DNA from: Acidimicrobiales bacterium
GTDB lineage: Bacteria; Actinomycetota; Acidimicrobiia; Acidimicrobiales; SZUA-35
Direction: 5' to 3'
DNA: 64,000 nucleotides
Assembly (NCBI GenBank): GCA_041394265.1
Contig: JAWKIO010000006.1
Coordinates: 1-64,000, forward strand
The position numbers were made by a program, and so were the translations under genes. Shown piece by piece: positions 51,469 through 60,835 of this stretch. Each line of letters opens with the position of its first letter. Positions within the stretch are counted from its first letter, which is position 1. The notes beneath the pieces are model-generated. The model was given only the letters and a program-made list of their open reading frames with translations, was not told where the DNA came from and searched no databases.

Positions 51469-52601
51469 ACCCGCTAGACACGCTGTCGACCGCATTTCAC
51501 CAGCAGATCGCCGTCCCACCAGGACCAGGGGTCGACACCATCGTGCGTCGCGGAACCATGCGGCGTCGACGCGCGAAGGGTCGAAACCTCGCGGCCGCCG
51601 GCGTACTGGTCGCCGGATTGGCGGGAGCAGCAACGAACCTCGGTGGAGACGCCATCAACGAAACCATCGCGGCGGACGAAACCACGTCGTCGGGCTCGGT
51701 GATGGATCGACTGTCGATCGATCTCGACTCCGCCATGTCGGCATTGCCTGCCCGTCCCGCCGAATCGCTCACGATCCCCACCCCGACACTGCAGGGCTGG
51801 TCGGTGAGCGTCGACACGGTCGCCATTGAGGGATCCGGGCCGGATCGGTTGGCCCCAACAGCCACGTTCCTCCTCGCCAACGGCGACGACCAAGTCACTA
51901 TCGACGTGGCCCGATGGGAGCTTCCGCTCGAATCGTCGACAGAAGCACCCGTCACCATCGACCGCCACGGCCAGACCGTGCAGGCAAGCCGCACCGACGC
52001 CGGCACTGAGGAGAATCTGGTCAAGCTCAGATGGCAGGAACCAGGCACACCGAAAAACCCGCTCACGGTGACGGTATGGGCCCATGCCGAGATCATCGAG
52101 GACGTTGCGGACACGATCACCTTCGAAGAACAGCCCGTCACCGGGGCCACAGCACCGCCCCTGATCGACAGCCGGCCCGACGATGTTGTTGTTCTGGCCG
52201 GGACAACCGACGAAGTGGCGTGGCGAGTCGTTCACGACGGGCGCGGAGGTGAACTTGCCGTCGAGATCGATGGCCAGGCGCCCCTGATCCGTGCTGAGGC
52301 ATCGAGCGAACCCAACGACTTCCCGGTCGATCTCATCTCGGTCAGCAACAACGGGATACAGATCAACATCATCCGGCTACCCGCCGACGCCACGGCCAGC
52401 ATCGAAACCGGCGGAACGATCGTCGCCCTACCCACCTTTGAGCTGGACGGATCAGTACAACGAATCGCCGCTGCACCGATCCCCGCGGCCGCTCAAGCCG
52501 ACCGAGTCGTCCTACACGGCCCCGACAACACCATCGTCGTCCTCCCACTCATCACACCACCCCCCACCGGATGGATGGCAACACGCTACGAAGCCAACTG
52601 A
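51465..52601 (+). CDS. Single-pass membrane protein coupled to the ECF sigma factor
   Basis: 378 residues: a short cytoplasmic N-terminus with several basic residues (RRGTMRRRRAKGRN), a weak membrane helix or Tat-like segment (LAAAGVLVAGLAGAATNLGG), and an extracytoplasmic beta-rich domain of about 300 residues with no family I recognise. As in the other two sigma operons of the window it is translationally coupled and is a candidate sensor or regulator of the sigma factor. Confidence 0.75.
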   Translation: MNPLDTLSTAFHQQIAVPPGPGVDTIVRRGTMRRRRAKGRNLAAAGVLVAGLAGAATNLGGDAINETIAADETTSSGSVMDRLSIDLDSAMSALPARPAESLTIPTPTLQGWSVSVDTVAIEGSGPDRLAPTATFLLANGDDQVTIDVARWELPLESSTEAPVTIDRHGQTVQASRTDAGTEENLVKLRWQEPGTPKNPLTVTVWAHAEIIEDVADTITFEEQPVTGATAPPLIDSRPDDVVVLAGTTDEVAWRVVHDGRGGELAVEIDGQAPLIRAEASSEPNDFPVDLISVSNNGIQINIIRLPADATASIETGGTIVALPTFELDGSVQRIAAAPIPAAAQADRVVLHGPDNTIVVLPLITPPPTGWMATRYEAN

Positions 52602-52779
52602 ACGCCCACATCCACTAGAGCGCCACCTGTCCCCGGCTGCTCACCAACCGCCGAACTGCCCCTTTGACCGGCGGCACGGCGGGTCCAATCGCCATCAGGT
52701 CGCCGTCGAGTGCCCGACCAGTAGCAGCGAACGCTCGCCCGGCACGGGGGAGCAGACCCCTTGGGCCACTACTGGCGTC

Positions 52780-52888
52780 GTAGCCGGCTGCTCCGATGGT
52801 GGCGGAGGTCAAGGAGCCGACGAGTCAGCAGATCGGGACCGTCGCCAACCCGGGCCAAAGGGCTCGGGTGGGAACGGGCGATCAGCAC
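52780..52888 (-). pseudogene. Decayed copy of the small membrane protein at 33499-33951
   Basis: From GTG 52888 the sequence matches the start of the 33499-33951 gene (VLIAR-x-HPSPLA) but is 2 bp shorter near 52860. The frame shifts into LLTRRLLDLRHHRSSRLRRQ and similarity fades near 52790. The membrane helices and PH-like domain are missing. Confidence 0.7.
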
Positions 52889-54048
52889 CGATACGGCTCC
52901 CGGTAGGAGGCCGCTGCAGGAAGGTTGAGACCTCGTGTGGCCTTCTCGACCTCTTCCTTCCAAGTGGGGATCCCGAACATCGCAAAGATGCGCCGTGGAG
53001 ACAGCGGCCGAGCATCGCTTGTCAGAGCGGCTCGGAGGAACCTCGACTGGGTCGGGGTGAGGTCGCCTGCGAGCCCGAAGGTGAACCGGTTGCCGTCGAC
53101 CTGTAGGTCGGTGGACACGAAATCGGATGCCGGGTCGACGGGATGATCCCAGGTTGCTGCGAGCCAACGACGCACGGTGGTCAACAGGTGGTGTGCGGCC
53201 ACGGTGAGATCGGCGAAGAACTCGTCACGCTCGGGAACCACCCCCAACGGCCCATCGGGAACCAGTGGTACACGCACCAGCGACACCTCCTGACGAGTGT
53301 GTTCGCCCCGTTGTCGTTCCTGGAGCGCACGGTAGGTGTCGGCGGCGACGAACGAGGTCGCTACCGGCCCCTCGAGCCAGTACGCCGACGACGGAAGACC
53401 GACCACCGACAGCAGACCGTTGAGTGGGTGGAGCATCAACCGCATCTGTTCACGGGTGCCGGTCAGGTGCACGCCGCCGCTGATCGGCATCGCCGCCCCA
53501 GTGAGTCCGACATCGAGGACCGCCGCCAAAGAATCTTGCAGCCACACGTGTTGCGGGTGGAGCGGGAGTTGGTCGATGGTGAGCCGTCCGGGTCCGGCTT
53601 CGTAGCCGCTCGCGATCTCTGTTCGCCAGAGCGGGGCTCGGGCGACGTCGGTGGCGATCCATCCACCACGCAGACCCTCCTCGGCCAGCGCGTCGGCGAG
53701 CGGGTCGAGCCGACCGCCGTCGCTGCCAGCGATGACCATCCTGATCGTGAAGTGCTCGCCCTGGTGTCGAATGGTGAGTTGGTTGGGCGGCCACGAAACA
53801 GAGCTCTCCTCCCACCCGAGATGGAACTCGTCACCGTATTCCGTCAGTCCGGTGACATCTGGCGCTCGGGCCGACGTGGTCGCTTCGGGAACGATCTCGT
53901 GGATCGCGTCCTACACGAGATCGGCATGCGCCTGATCGATCCAGTCCATCGAAGCCGTCAAACTGGCCCCACCATCAATGGACAGCGGGTCGCCCACCTC
54001 GAACGGATCGGTCGGCAACGCAGGGACGGGACGAAAACGCAGCGTCAT
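52882..54048 (-). pseudogene. Amber-interrupted copy of the 388-residue gene at 33945-35111
   Basis: Same length (1167 bp) and start/stop positions as the 33945-35111 gene, with most residues identical (for example RGEHTRQEVSLVRVPLVPDG). Trp in HADLVWGAIHEI is replaced by TAG at 53911-53913 (HADLV-stop-DAIHEI). A shorter product could start at ATG 53739 but would lack about 100 residues. Confidence 0.85.
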
Positions 54049-54107
54049 GCAAGCAACACCCATCAGGGCACAACCAGCCCGGAACGGCTGAACCACCACA
54101 ACCTACG

Positions 54108-54170
54108 CGTGTTCCCAACCGCTCACGACCGCCAACCAAGGAAGACCGTCCTCGATCGCCGACGGTGGGT
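54108..54170 (+). repeat. Dispersed intergenic repeat copy, diverged
   Basis: CGTGTTCCCAACCGCTCACG and CGTCCTCGATCGCCGACGG; more diverged, but in the same position relative to the duplicated gene as the copy at 35171. Confidence 0.55.
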
Positions 54171-54248
54171 GGCGCTGTCGAGGGCCCCAGCCGGGAATGA
54201 GGGAGTTCCCGGAGTGGACGAGCTCATGGCATCGGCGATGGTGAGAAC

Positions 54249-54725
54249 ATGACAATGCACAGCGAACGACCTGGTCGGCCTGGAACAGTCGAGCGTGTTG
54301 TCCTGTTGGCCGGTGCCGGCTTCGCGTTTCCTGCGACGTGGTGGGTGTTGGGCCGCATCGATGATTCGGGCGCCTGGATCGCTGATCCGGACTACGCCGT
54401 TCGGCCGCCACAGATCGACCGAGGTCTCGCGCATGTGATCGGTGCCGGTTCGACACTTCTCGCCGTTCTGACGATCTTCGTGGTTGCCGGATCAATCGCC
54501 AGTGGTCGTTGGTGCCGATGCGTTGCCGGCGTCTTCGGGCCGTTGGGGGCAGGGTTCGCCTACGCCGGGATGGCGGGACATGTCCTCACGGCGCCAGTGA
54601 TCGGGGCCAACATCGGCGCTGGGCTGGTCATGCTCGGCGCAGTTCCCGCCGCCGGCACCTTGATCTCAATCATCTCGATCTCCTGGAGGGCGTGCATGCG
54701 CACCCACGATTCGGCCCCGGCATGA
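54249..54725 (+). CDS. Unknown four-helix membrane protein
   Basis: 158 residues with four hydrophobic segments: about 17-35 (VVLLAGAGFAFPATWWVLG), 64-82 (VIGAGSTLLAVLTIFVVAG), 92-112 and 118-140. Between the first two is a polar loop WIADPDYAVRPPQIDRGLAH. No family recognised. It stands alone on its strand between a repeat copy and a convergent lipoprotein gene. Confidence 0.65.
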   Translation: MTMHSERPGRPGTVERVVLLAGAGFAFPATWWVLGRIDDSGAWIADPDYAVRPPQIDRGLAHVIGAGSTLLAVLTIFVVAGSIASGRWCRCVAGVFGPLGAGFAYAGMAGHVLTAPVIGANIGAGLVMLGAVPAAGTLISIISISWRACMRTHDSAPA

Positions 54726-54929
54726 CCACCCCCCTGTGAGCCTCCGGCCTCGATCCTCGAACCTCGAGCGGACCGTTCCCGACAACGAACGACGCCCGGA
54801 CCGCCACCGCAGCCGCTCTCTCATCCGGGCCATCTCGCAGACTGCCCACGTGCTGATGCCCGAGCAGCCGGGCCGAGACGTCCGATGACTTGCCGGTCGA
54901 GTGTGTTCCGCTGGTGCCCGACCGTGTGG

Positions 54930-56417
54930 TCAGCTTGTCGCGAAGTAGCGGATGTCGTTCATGATGGCGGTTGGGTCCTGCCCAGCAAGCGAAGTCTGCA
55001 GTGGGTCGGTGGTGTCGAAGCTGGAGCCGTCAGGGAACTCCGGGTAGGCGAGGACCGCCACGGTGACGACATCGCCATGGGCGTAGATCCAAACGATGCG
55101 GCGGAGCCAGGTGTCGGGATTGGCGCTGCCGTGCTGGTATTGCTGGATCGACGCCGATTCGCCGGTGGTGACGATCCCGTCCGGTGTTGACTGATATAGC
55201 GGCACCGCTAACGCGGTCGGCCCATCGACGATGTCGAGTTCGGCCGGGTCGGCCATAACCCGCCACGCCAGATCGTCGATGTCGAACGTGGCGACCTGAA
55301 GTCCTCCTCGACCGGTGACATTGGCCATGGCCGTTGCGGGATCGCCGTCCCACCCCTCGGGCACCGGAACATCAACACCGCCAGGCTCCGTCGACCCGGC
55401 ACGGGTGGGGAACGCCGGTGTCGAGAGCCTGCCGGCAGCGAACTCAGCGACCACCGGCGGTGCGGTGGGCAGGACCGCCGGTTCGGTCGTGGGTACCGGC
55501 TCGGGTGCAGTCTCGCCGATTCGCTCGCGCTCGACCACAGGTGGCCCGACACCGAGTATCAGTCGTGTCGGCCGCGCTCGCGGCGATCGGCGGACCTCGG
55601 CTACGAACGGGAGATCACCGACATAGCGCCGCTCGAGAGCGACGGCGTAGACGGCGGGCGTGGCAGCTGCGTCGCAGAACACGTTGCCGCCCGGCGAGAA
55701 GAAGTCGAGGACGACGGTCGCGTCGTCGCTGCCGTAGCCGTCGAAACGCACGCCACAGGCACCGAAATTCACACCCGACCGGTGGGTGTAGGCGAGGATC
55801 ACCTCGGTATCGAAATCGACCGCGATCTGCTCGGTCTCGGGGCCCTCACCGAGCAGCGGCCACAGTCGGTCGTAGTCGGCTTGATTGTCGATGACGGACG
55901 GGCCAGCCCCGAAAGCGACGCCGCTACCTGCACCGACCCACCGCCAACCCGGACCCGACAGTTCCTGTGGGCCGATAGGCACATAGTCGTTGGGATCGGC
56001 GCCCTCCACACACAGCTCGTCTGGATCGGCGAAACCAGCCAACGCTGCAAGGGTGGGTTCGTCGAGCACGAACAAGTCGATCCTCGGCAGATAGCCGTCA
56101 CCACCGGGGCTTCCGCCCGGACTGAGTCCCGTCTCAACAGCAGCGAAGAGCAGCTCCTGACCTCGTTCGGTGCTGACATCGCCCTCGAGAGACAGGCCCG
56201 ATTCCTGACAACGGCGAAACCCGGACGCCTGCAAAATGGCTTCGCTATCGATCTCGGGTCGGGTCGTCACCGGCAGCCCCGTCGCAGCCGCGACCGGTGT
56301 CGTGGCAGTGCGGTCGGACGCTGGCGCGGGGCCGTCGGCAACGAGACCCGGCTCTCCCCCGGTGCCGCAGGCAACCAGCCCGACTATGAACACGGCGACG
56401 ACGAAGAACCGTCGCAT
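54930..56417 (-). CDS. Large lipoprotein of unknown function
   Basis: 495 residues from ATG 56417. Signal peptide with lipobox VGLVACGTGG; then an extracytoplasmic region with FRRCQESGLSLEGDVSTERG, a Gly- and Asp-rich middle, and a Pro-rich linker (PVPTTEPAVLPTAPPVVAE) before a C-terminal domain of about 150 residues with VATFDIDDLAWRVMADPAEL. Two globular domains joined by a linker. No family recognised. Confidence 0.75.
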   Translation of the reverse strand: MRRFFVVAVFIVGLVACGTGGEPGLVADGPAPASDRTATTPVAAATGLPVTTRPEIDSEAILQASGFRRCQESGLSLEGDVSTERGQELLFAAVETGLSPGGSPGGDGYLPRIDLFVLDEPTLAALAGFADPDELCVEGADPNDYVPIGPQELSGPGWRWVGAGSGVAFGAGPSVIDNQADYDRLWPLLGEGPETEQIAVDFDTEVILAYTHRSGVNFGACGVRFDGYGSDDATVVLDFFSPGGNVFCDAAATPAVYAVALERRYVGDLPFVAEVRRSPRARPTRLILGVGPPVVERERIGETAPEPVPTTEPAVLPTAPPVVAEFAAGRLSTPAFPTRAGSTEPGGVDVPVPEGWDGDPATAMANVTGRGGLQVATFDIDDLAWRVMADPAELDIVDGPTALAVPLYQSTPDGIVTTGESASIQQYQHGSANPDTWLRRIVWIYAHGDVVTVAVLAYPEFPDGSSFDTTDPLQTSLAGQDPTAIMNDIRYFATS

Positions 56418-56552
56418 GCCATTCAGACGCCGCACAAGACACATCCAGTGCCCATCGGCATCGGAGGGCTCATACAAAGCCGCCACCCAGATGGCTGCCA
56501 CGAGCCCCGCGCCGCAACATAGCTATGCGCTCGTGACCGCCAACGCCAGAAG

Positions 56553-56655
56553 CGGCCCCTACCCCAGTCAAGCCCCAAGCGGAGAGGGCGTGCCCCACTT
56601 CGCCGGTGGGGCGGCGCACACTCTTGAGCGGTCCGTCGACGACACATTGCCGGCT
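56553..56655 (+). repeat. Dispersed intergenic repeat copy with a stable hairpin
   Basis: CGGCCCCTACCCCAGTCAAG, then CACACTCTTGAGCGGTCCG and ACATTGCCGGC. Inside it GCCCCAC (56592-56598) and GTGGGGC (56606-56612) form a perfect 7-bp stem with a TTCGCCG loop. It is the last copy I found. Confidence 0.7.
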
Positions 56656-56712
56656 GTGAGCGAATCACCACGAAACCCGCATCGTCATTCCTGAGCGCAT
56701 CACGATGGCCTG

Positions 56713-57186
56713 TCACCTCTGGCCGTCGCGCACCTGCGTCCCGGAGCGAAGACCGAGGCGGTCACGCTCGAAGTACTCGTCGTAGCACGGTTCGCACACC
56801 CAATCGCGCGCCCACCGCCATCCGAACTCAGCACCGCCGTCTCCGATCTTCACCCAGTCGAGCAAGCAATGTTCATGGTCGCTGATCGGGCGCTCAAGGA
56901 CCCAGGTGCGTCCGACATCAGCCACGGCGTCGTAGGCGTCGGGCGCCCACCACTGCTGTAGTTCAGCAACCCGACCAGCGACTGCGTCAAGCGCAGTTGC
57001 GTTCGTCCTGAACTCCGCCGTGTGATCGTCGGTTGAGACGACCACATCGAGATGCACGGTGGTTCCGTCGTCGAAGTGAAGCGACGACGGGGCGAGCGGC
57101 GGGTGGAACACGGCATCTGTTCGCACCGTGACAAACGTTGTGTCGCCGTCTCGCCGCACGCCGACGACCTCCACCAGTGAACCCAC
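56713..57186 (-). CDS. Unknown protein
   Basis: 157 residues from GTG 57186, beginning VGSLVEVVGVRRDGDTTFVT. A beta-rich N-terminal half is followed by QQWWAPDAYDAVADVGRTWV and a Cys/Trp-rich end, DWVCEPCYDEYFERDRLGLR. The CxxC there could bind metal. Other starts are possible because the frame stays open to 57312. No family recognised. Confidence 0.55.
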   Translation of the reverse strand: MGSLVEVVGVRRDGDTTFVTVRTDAVFHPPLAPSSLHFDDGTTVHLDVVVSTDDHTAEFRTNATALDAVAGRVAELQQWWAPDAYDAVADVGRTWVLERPISDHEHCLLDWVKIGDGGAEFGWRWARDWVCEPCYDEYFERDRLGLRSGTQVRDGQR

Positions 57187-57576
57187 ATGACGAAGCGTAG
57201 GGCCGCAGTCGAGTCGGACGATCGCGGCGCACTGAACGGTGCTTCGACGCAACGAAGCGATCCCGCTCGCTTCACCCACGACCCGGCCTCGATCGTGGCT
57301 GCCGCACGGCACACGCCGCGTACGACCTCTTCTGAGGACCCGCCCTCAATGGCACACACGAGACGGCGAAGCGTCCCATACCCTCGGCCGATCTCAGCCA
57401 TGCCCATGCCCCTTGGCGCCGATTCAAGGTCGCGTTGTCCGGTGTCTTCAGACGCGTCGAGAGACGAGCCGTGGGAGCTCTGCAGCGCCGAGATCCGCCC
57501 CATGGCCAAGCAACGCTCGCATTGGAACCCGGATCGGCTTTTCAGTGAAATCGCGAACTTCGTGTCCTCGTCAGGA
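57187..57576. other. Gap without recognised gene
   Basis: 390 bp between two minus-strand genes; no repeat copy and no convincing frame. It would hold the promoter for the gene at 56713. Confidence 0.45.
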
Positions 57577-59013
57577 CTAGACCGATCCGATGGCCTGCAA
57601 CCGTGCCGCTGCGGACCTCAGCGCCTCAAGGTTCGCCTCGCTCACCGAGAGACGCGAACCGCCTTGTTCGTCGAACAAGCGCCAACGCGTTTCGTCTTCC
57701 AGTGAAGTACTGAGCCAAGCGTCCAGAGCGAGAGCAGCGATACGGGCGTCGGCGCCCGATTCGCTCGCGTCCAACGGCTGGTTGGCTGACAGCCAGCCGA
57801 GCCTGTGCACGGCCTCTGCTGCGCCCAATCGAGGAAGCAACCGGAGAAGCAGGCCAGTTTCGACGCCGGTATCAACAGCGGCTGCCGCTTCGCTCTCTCC
57901 GAACGCCCGCCGAGCTGCCACCGTATCGCGACGTTCGAGGGCGCCGATCAGCAGGAACCTGGAGGTGTGAAACCAATCAGCGGAACGGACGATGCCCGAG
58001 ATCGACATCTGGATGAGTTCTTCGCCGCGTTCTGGTTCACCGGTCTGGACCAAACACGCTCCAAGCGTCCCGGCAATGACGGGCAGCTCCGCATCGGCAT
58101 AGGCAAGATGAGCAAGACTCGTCGCTCGTTCGAGTGTGCCGGGCTCAGCCAGGACTGCGAGGGTGTAGGCAACGGCGTTGCGGTAGTAGGCAACATCGGC
58201 GGGCTCGGCGTCTTCGAGCGCCAAAGCGAGTGCGAGGGCCTTTTCGGCATATTGGAGTGCGTCTGCGTGGCGCTCGTCGAGGAGCAACGCGACGGCTGCT
58301 CTGATGTTGGCAGTGGCGTCGTCGGGTTCGATCTGCACGGCAGCGATCCCGTTGTCGGCGAGCGCTGCCGTAAGAATGCCAGTGGGCGCGATGCCAGCAC
58401 CGTCCAGAAGCAGATCGTGGAACTCGAACGCGTTCACTGACCAGTCGGTCCGGCTCAGCCGTTCCTCGATCTCCGCACGTGTGAGCTTCAACGTGTCGAG
58501 GATCTGGCGCCCGTCTGAAGGCCACGCCGAGTTACTCGGGCCCCTGTGGAACGTCAGGCTGGCTGCGGCTGAGATGCCAGCGACGAATGTGAAGTACAGC
58601 CAGCCATTCGCTACAGCCGGAGAATCAGCCGATCTCAACCCTCGAGTCAACCATGCGATGAACAAGGGAGTACCCGAGCCTGCGAGCCCCATCACAACAA
58701 ATCTTGTTCGATACCAGGCACCGTTGGCGGGGAAGTTCGCCACCCAGCCGCCGACGAGCCTTGACCGGAGCCGAATGTCGACGCTGCCGAGTCGGAACCG
58801 GGCTTTCGTTCTGCCTGCACCGAACGACACCTGATGGATCCGGAACCCCACGACAGCACCCACTGCCGCGTGGCCGAGCTCATGCAACGCACTCACAAGC
58901 AGCGGCACAACACAACCGATCGCCAAGACCTGCACGGTCGCGGCGACGTTGAAGTCGAGCAAGACCAACACAAACGCCGCGATCAACCCCGCGATGACGA
59001 CGCGCCGCCCCAT
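57577..59013 (-). CDS. M50-type membrane metalloprotease with helical-repeat C-terminus
   Basis: 478 residues. Membrane helices at about 5-20 and 28-60, with HELGH at 44-48 inside the membrane (ALHELGHAAVGAVVGFRIHQ), then VANFPANGAWYRTRFVVMG with further helices: the site-2 protease (M50) plan. The second metal-ligand motif (NxxPxxxLDG) is not obvious. From about residue 190 a soluble, Ala/Leu-rich region looks like TPR-type helices (DALQYAEKALALALALEDAE). It may cut membrane-bound regulators, or may be a pseudoprotease. Confidence 0.78.
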   Translation of the reverse strand: MGRRVVIAGLIAAFVLVLLDFNVAATVQVLAIGCVVPLLVSALHELGHAAVGAVVGFRIHQVSFGAGRTKARFRLGSVDIRLRSRLVGGWVANFPANGAWYRTRFVVMGLAGSGTPLFIAWLTRGLRSADSPAVANGWLYFTFVAGISAAASLTFHRGPSNSAWPSDGRQILDTLKLTRAEIEERLSRTDWSVNAFEFHDLLLDGAGIAPTGILTAALADNGIAAVQIEPDDATANIRAAVALLLDERHADALQYAEKALALALALEDAEPADVAYYRNAVAYTLAVLAEPGTLERATSLAHLAYADAELPVIAGTLGACLVQTGEPERGEELIQMSISGIVRSADWFHTSRFLLIGALERRDTVAARRAFGESEAAAAVDTGVETGLLLRLLPRLGAAEAVHRLGWLSANQPLDASESGADARIAALALDAWLSTSLEDETRWRLFDEQGGSRLSVSEANLEALRSAAARLQAIGSV

Positions 59014-59058
59014 CTAGCTACAACAACCCAACAACTCGACTACTTGACAAAGTGTCCC

Positions 59059-59907
59059 TCAGCAAGAGACCCGCAGCGGGACCGTGGTGTTGGCAGGGAG
59101 GACGATTGTCAGGTCCCCCGATCGGAGCGTCACCATCTGATTGGCCGTGGCTCCAATCCGATACTCGAAACGGGCGTCGACACGTGTCGACCCGTCTGGC
59201 ATCGGCGTGCTCGCCATGGTGAATGAAGGGTCGGATGCGGTGATCTCACCGGGTAGATCGTGCGTCCGCAGGGGCACAGACCACCACGAGACCGACGTAG
59301 AACGGTTACACCCGTAGGAGGCGCCACCCATAACCTCGAAGATGGTCCCGCTGACCTGGGGGTAGATCCGGCGGTAGGGGTAGCGGGCTTTGAACTCGTC
59401 GTTGGCTGCGACCCATCGAACGACTGCATGTTGCGAAAGCCCGCCATTCATCTCCCCGAGCCAGTAGTCGAACCCGGCGCGATCAGGCGTGCGACCAAGA
59501 ACATTCGAATAGACGATGGTCAAGAACTCGTCATTGGATTGGGCGCCACCGAACTGCGTCCGAAACTCAGCAGACTCCTTGAACGCCCAGGCAAACTCAT
59601 CGAGCACATCCTGGTGTGGCATTTGCGGCGAACGCAGTCCGTTGTATTCGTTGATCCAGTAGCTGGCTCCGGCGAAGTCTGGCTCTCGATCGAAGAACGC
59701 CCGGTAGAGACGCAACACATCTGAGTGAGGTTCCTCCATGTAGCCGATGGACGAACGAAGATCTTCGAGCGTCTCGGCGTTGGCGCGACCCGGGAGGCCG
59801 ACAGGCAGAGCGGCACTAGCGAGCAGGACTACAAACAGAATGTGGACCAGGGTTGGGCGTACGAGCGAATCCGAGTATCGAGTTCTGCGTGCGTGCGCTT
59901 CGGCCAT
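59059..59907 (-). CDS. Secreted DUF4214-domain protein
   Basis: 282 residues from ATG 59907. Signal peptide with cleavage near GRANAE, then a DUF4214-type helical region in two related units: VLRLYRAFFDREPDFAGASY and LTIVYSNVLGRTPDRAGFDY, each with the R-x-P-D-x-A-G-x-x-Y-W pattern. A C-terminal beta domain of about 100 residues follows. DUF4214 occurs in surface and secreted proteins of actinobacteria, and its role is not known. It is 45 bp downstream of the M50-type gene on the same strand. Confidence 0.82.
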   Translation of the reverse strand: MAEAHARRTRYSDSLVRPTLVHILFVVLLASAALPVGLPGRANAETLEDLRSSIGYMEEPHSDVLRLYRAFFDREPDFAGASYWINEYNGLRSPQMPHQDVLDEFAWAFKESAEFRTQFGGAQSNDEFLTIVYSNVLGRTPDRAGFDYWLGEMNGGLSQHAVVRWVAANDEFKARYPYRRIYPQVSGTIFEVMGGASYGCNRSTSVSWWSVPLRTHDLPGEITASDPSFTMASTPMPDGSTRVDARFEYRIGATANQMVTLRSGDLTIVLPANTTVPLRVSC

Positions 59908-59992
59908 CGTCCGAGTGTGACAGGTGCCTCGGCGCATCGAAAGCCCGCACGCCGCTCAGGGTGGTTTGACCCAACTCGTCTCGAGAACGACC

Positions 59993-60694
59993 TCAAGCAA
60001 CGTCGGCGATGATCATTGCTTCAGCGCGGAGGCGACGACGGCGGAGGCTGTGAGGCAGTACTCCTCGCTCGCCGGCAAGTTCGTCGAATCGAACGTCCTG
60101 CACGCGGGTGAGGGCTACAAGGCGAGCATCTTCTGGCGAGACCACGCCGCGCTTCACTGCATCGCCGAGCACGTCGACGAGTCGTTCGGCCGGATCCGCT
60201 GAAGGAGACACAGTGACCGGATGGAAGACCATCGGGTCAGGGATCTCCTTGCCGCTATGGCGGAACAGCGTTGTTGACGCGATCTGGCGGACGTCGAGTC
60301 CGATGTTCCCGCCGATGTTGTTCGGCCGCCGGTCGAGTGGGTACTCGGCGATGCGACTCCACGCAGCGGCGACAACCGTGGCCGCCACTTCTTCACCGCT
60401 GTGAGGTCCAGGTACGAATCGGTTGGTGGTGCACACCATCCCGGGCATCTGAACGTGAAGCACGACCCGCCAGGCGAGCGAGTCGTTCGCCCCACATCGG
60501 ATGAGCGCAGCGAGTACATCGTCGCGACGAGAGCGGTCGGGGTCGTGCGCACGACCCACGACGGCGTCCAGATTGTCGAAGCCATGCAGTGCAGGCTCCT
60601 CGAGCGTCCACTGCTCGAGGGACCTGGCGGCCTTCCTCGACCGGACGATCCGCTCCCATTCGTCGTTGAGATCTCGGAACAGCTTGATCGACAT
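59993..60694 (-). CDS. Unknown protein with HTH-like C-terminus
   Basis: 233 residues: MSIKLFRDLNDEWERIVRSR, a middle DVLAALIRCGANDSLAWRVV, and the end VKRGVVSPEDARLVALTRVQ with DELAGERGVLPHSLRRRRLR, which resembles sigma region 4 or another HTH. Genes of this form occur in actinobacterial mobile or plasmid regions. The function is not known; DNA binding is inferred. Confidence 0.6.
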   Translation of the reverse strand: MSIKLFRDLNDEWERIVRSRKAARSLEQWTLEEPALHGFDNLDAVVGRAHDPDRSRRDDVLAALIRCGANDSLAWRVVLHVQMPGMVCTTNRFVPGPHSGEEVAATVVAAAWSRIAEYPLDRRPNNIGGNIGLDVRQIASTTLFRHSGKEIPDPMVFHPVTVSPSADPAERLVDVLGDAVKRGVVSPEDARLVALTRVQDVRFDELAGERGVLPHSLRRRRLRAEAMIIADVA

Positions 60695-60755
60695 GGCAGG
60701 TCTCCTCGCCTCGTTGGTAGGCGAAGGACCATCACGAACCGCGGTGCACCGACTT

Positions 60756-60835
60756 CTGCACCACCGACTGCACGGAAGGAGAGAAATCCCTGGTAACGGT
60801 GCACCATGGCCTGCACGGTGCAGTCGGTGGTGCAG
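60756..60835. promoter_or_regulatory. 18-bp perfect inverted repeat upstream of the 59993-60694 gene
   Basis: CTGCACCACCGACTGCAC at 60756-60773 and its exact complement at 60818-60835, 44 bases apart, with CGGTGCACC repeated nearby. It lies between the end of the gene at 60916 and the start at 60694 on the minus strand: operator, attenuator or terminator. Confidence 0.5.

Noticed and set aside
22393..56655. Classical integron attC sites
   Set aside because: I looked for paired GTTRRRY / RYYYAAC cores in the repeat copies. CAACGCC-type strings occur but do not fit the core, and no integron-type integrase is visible.
22393..56655. CRISPR array
   Set aside because: Repeats are kilobases apart, degenerate and separated by genes, with no regular spacers or cas genes.
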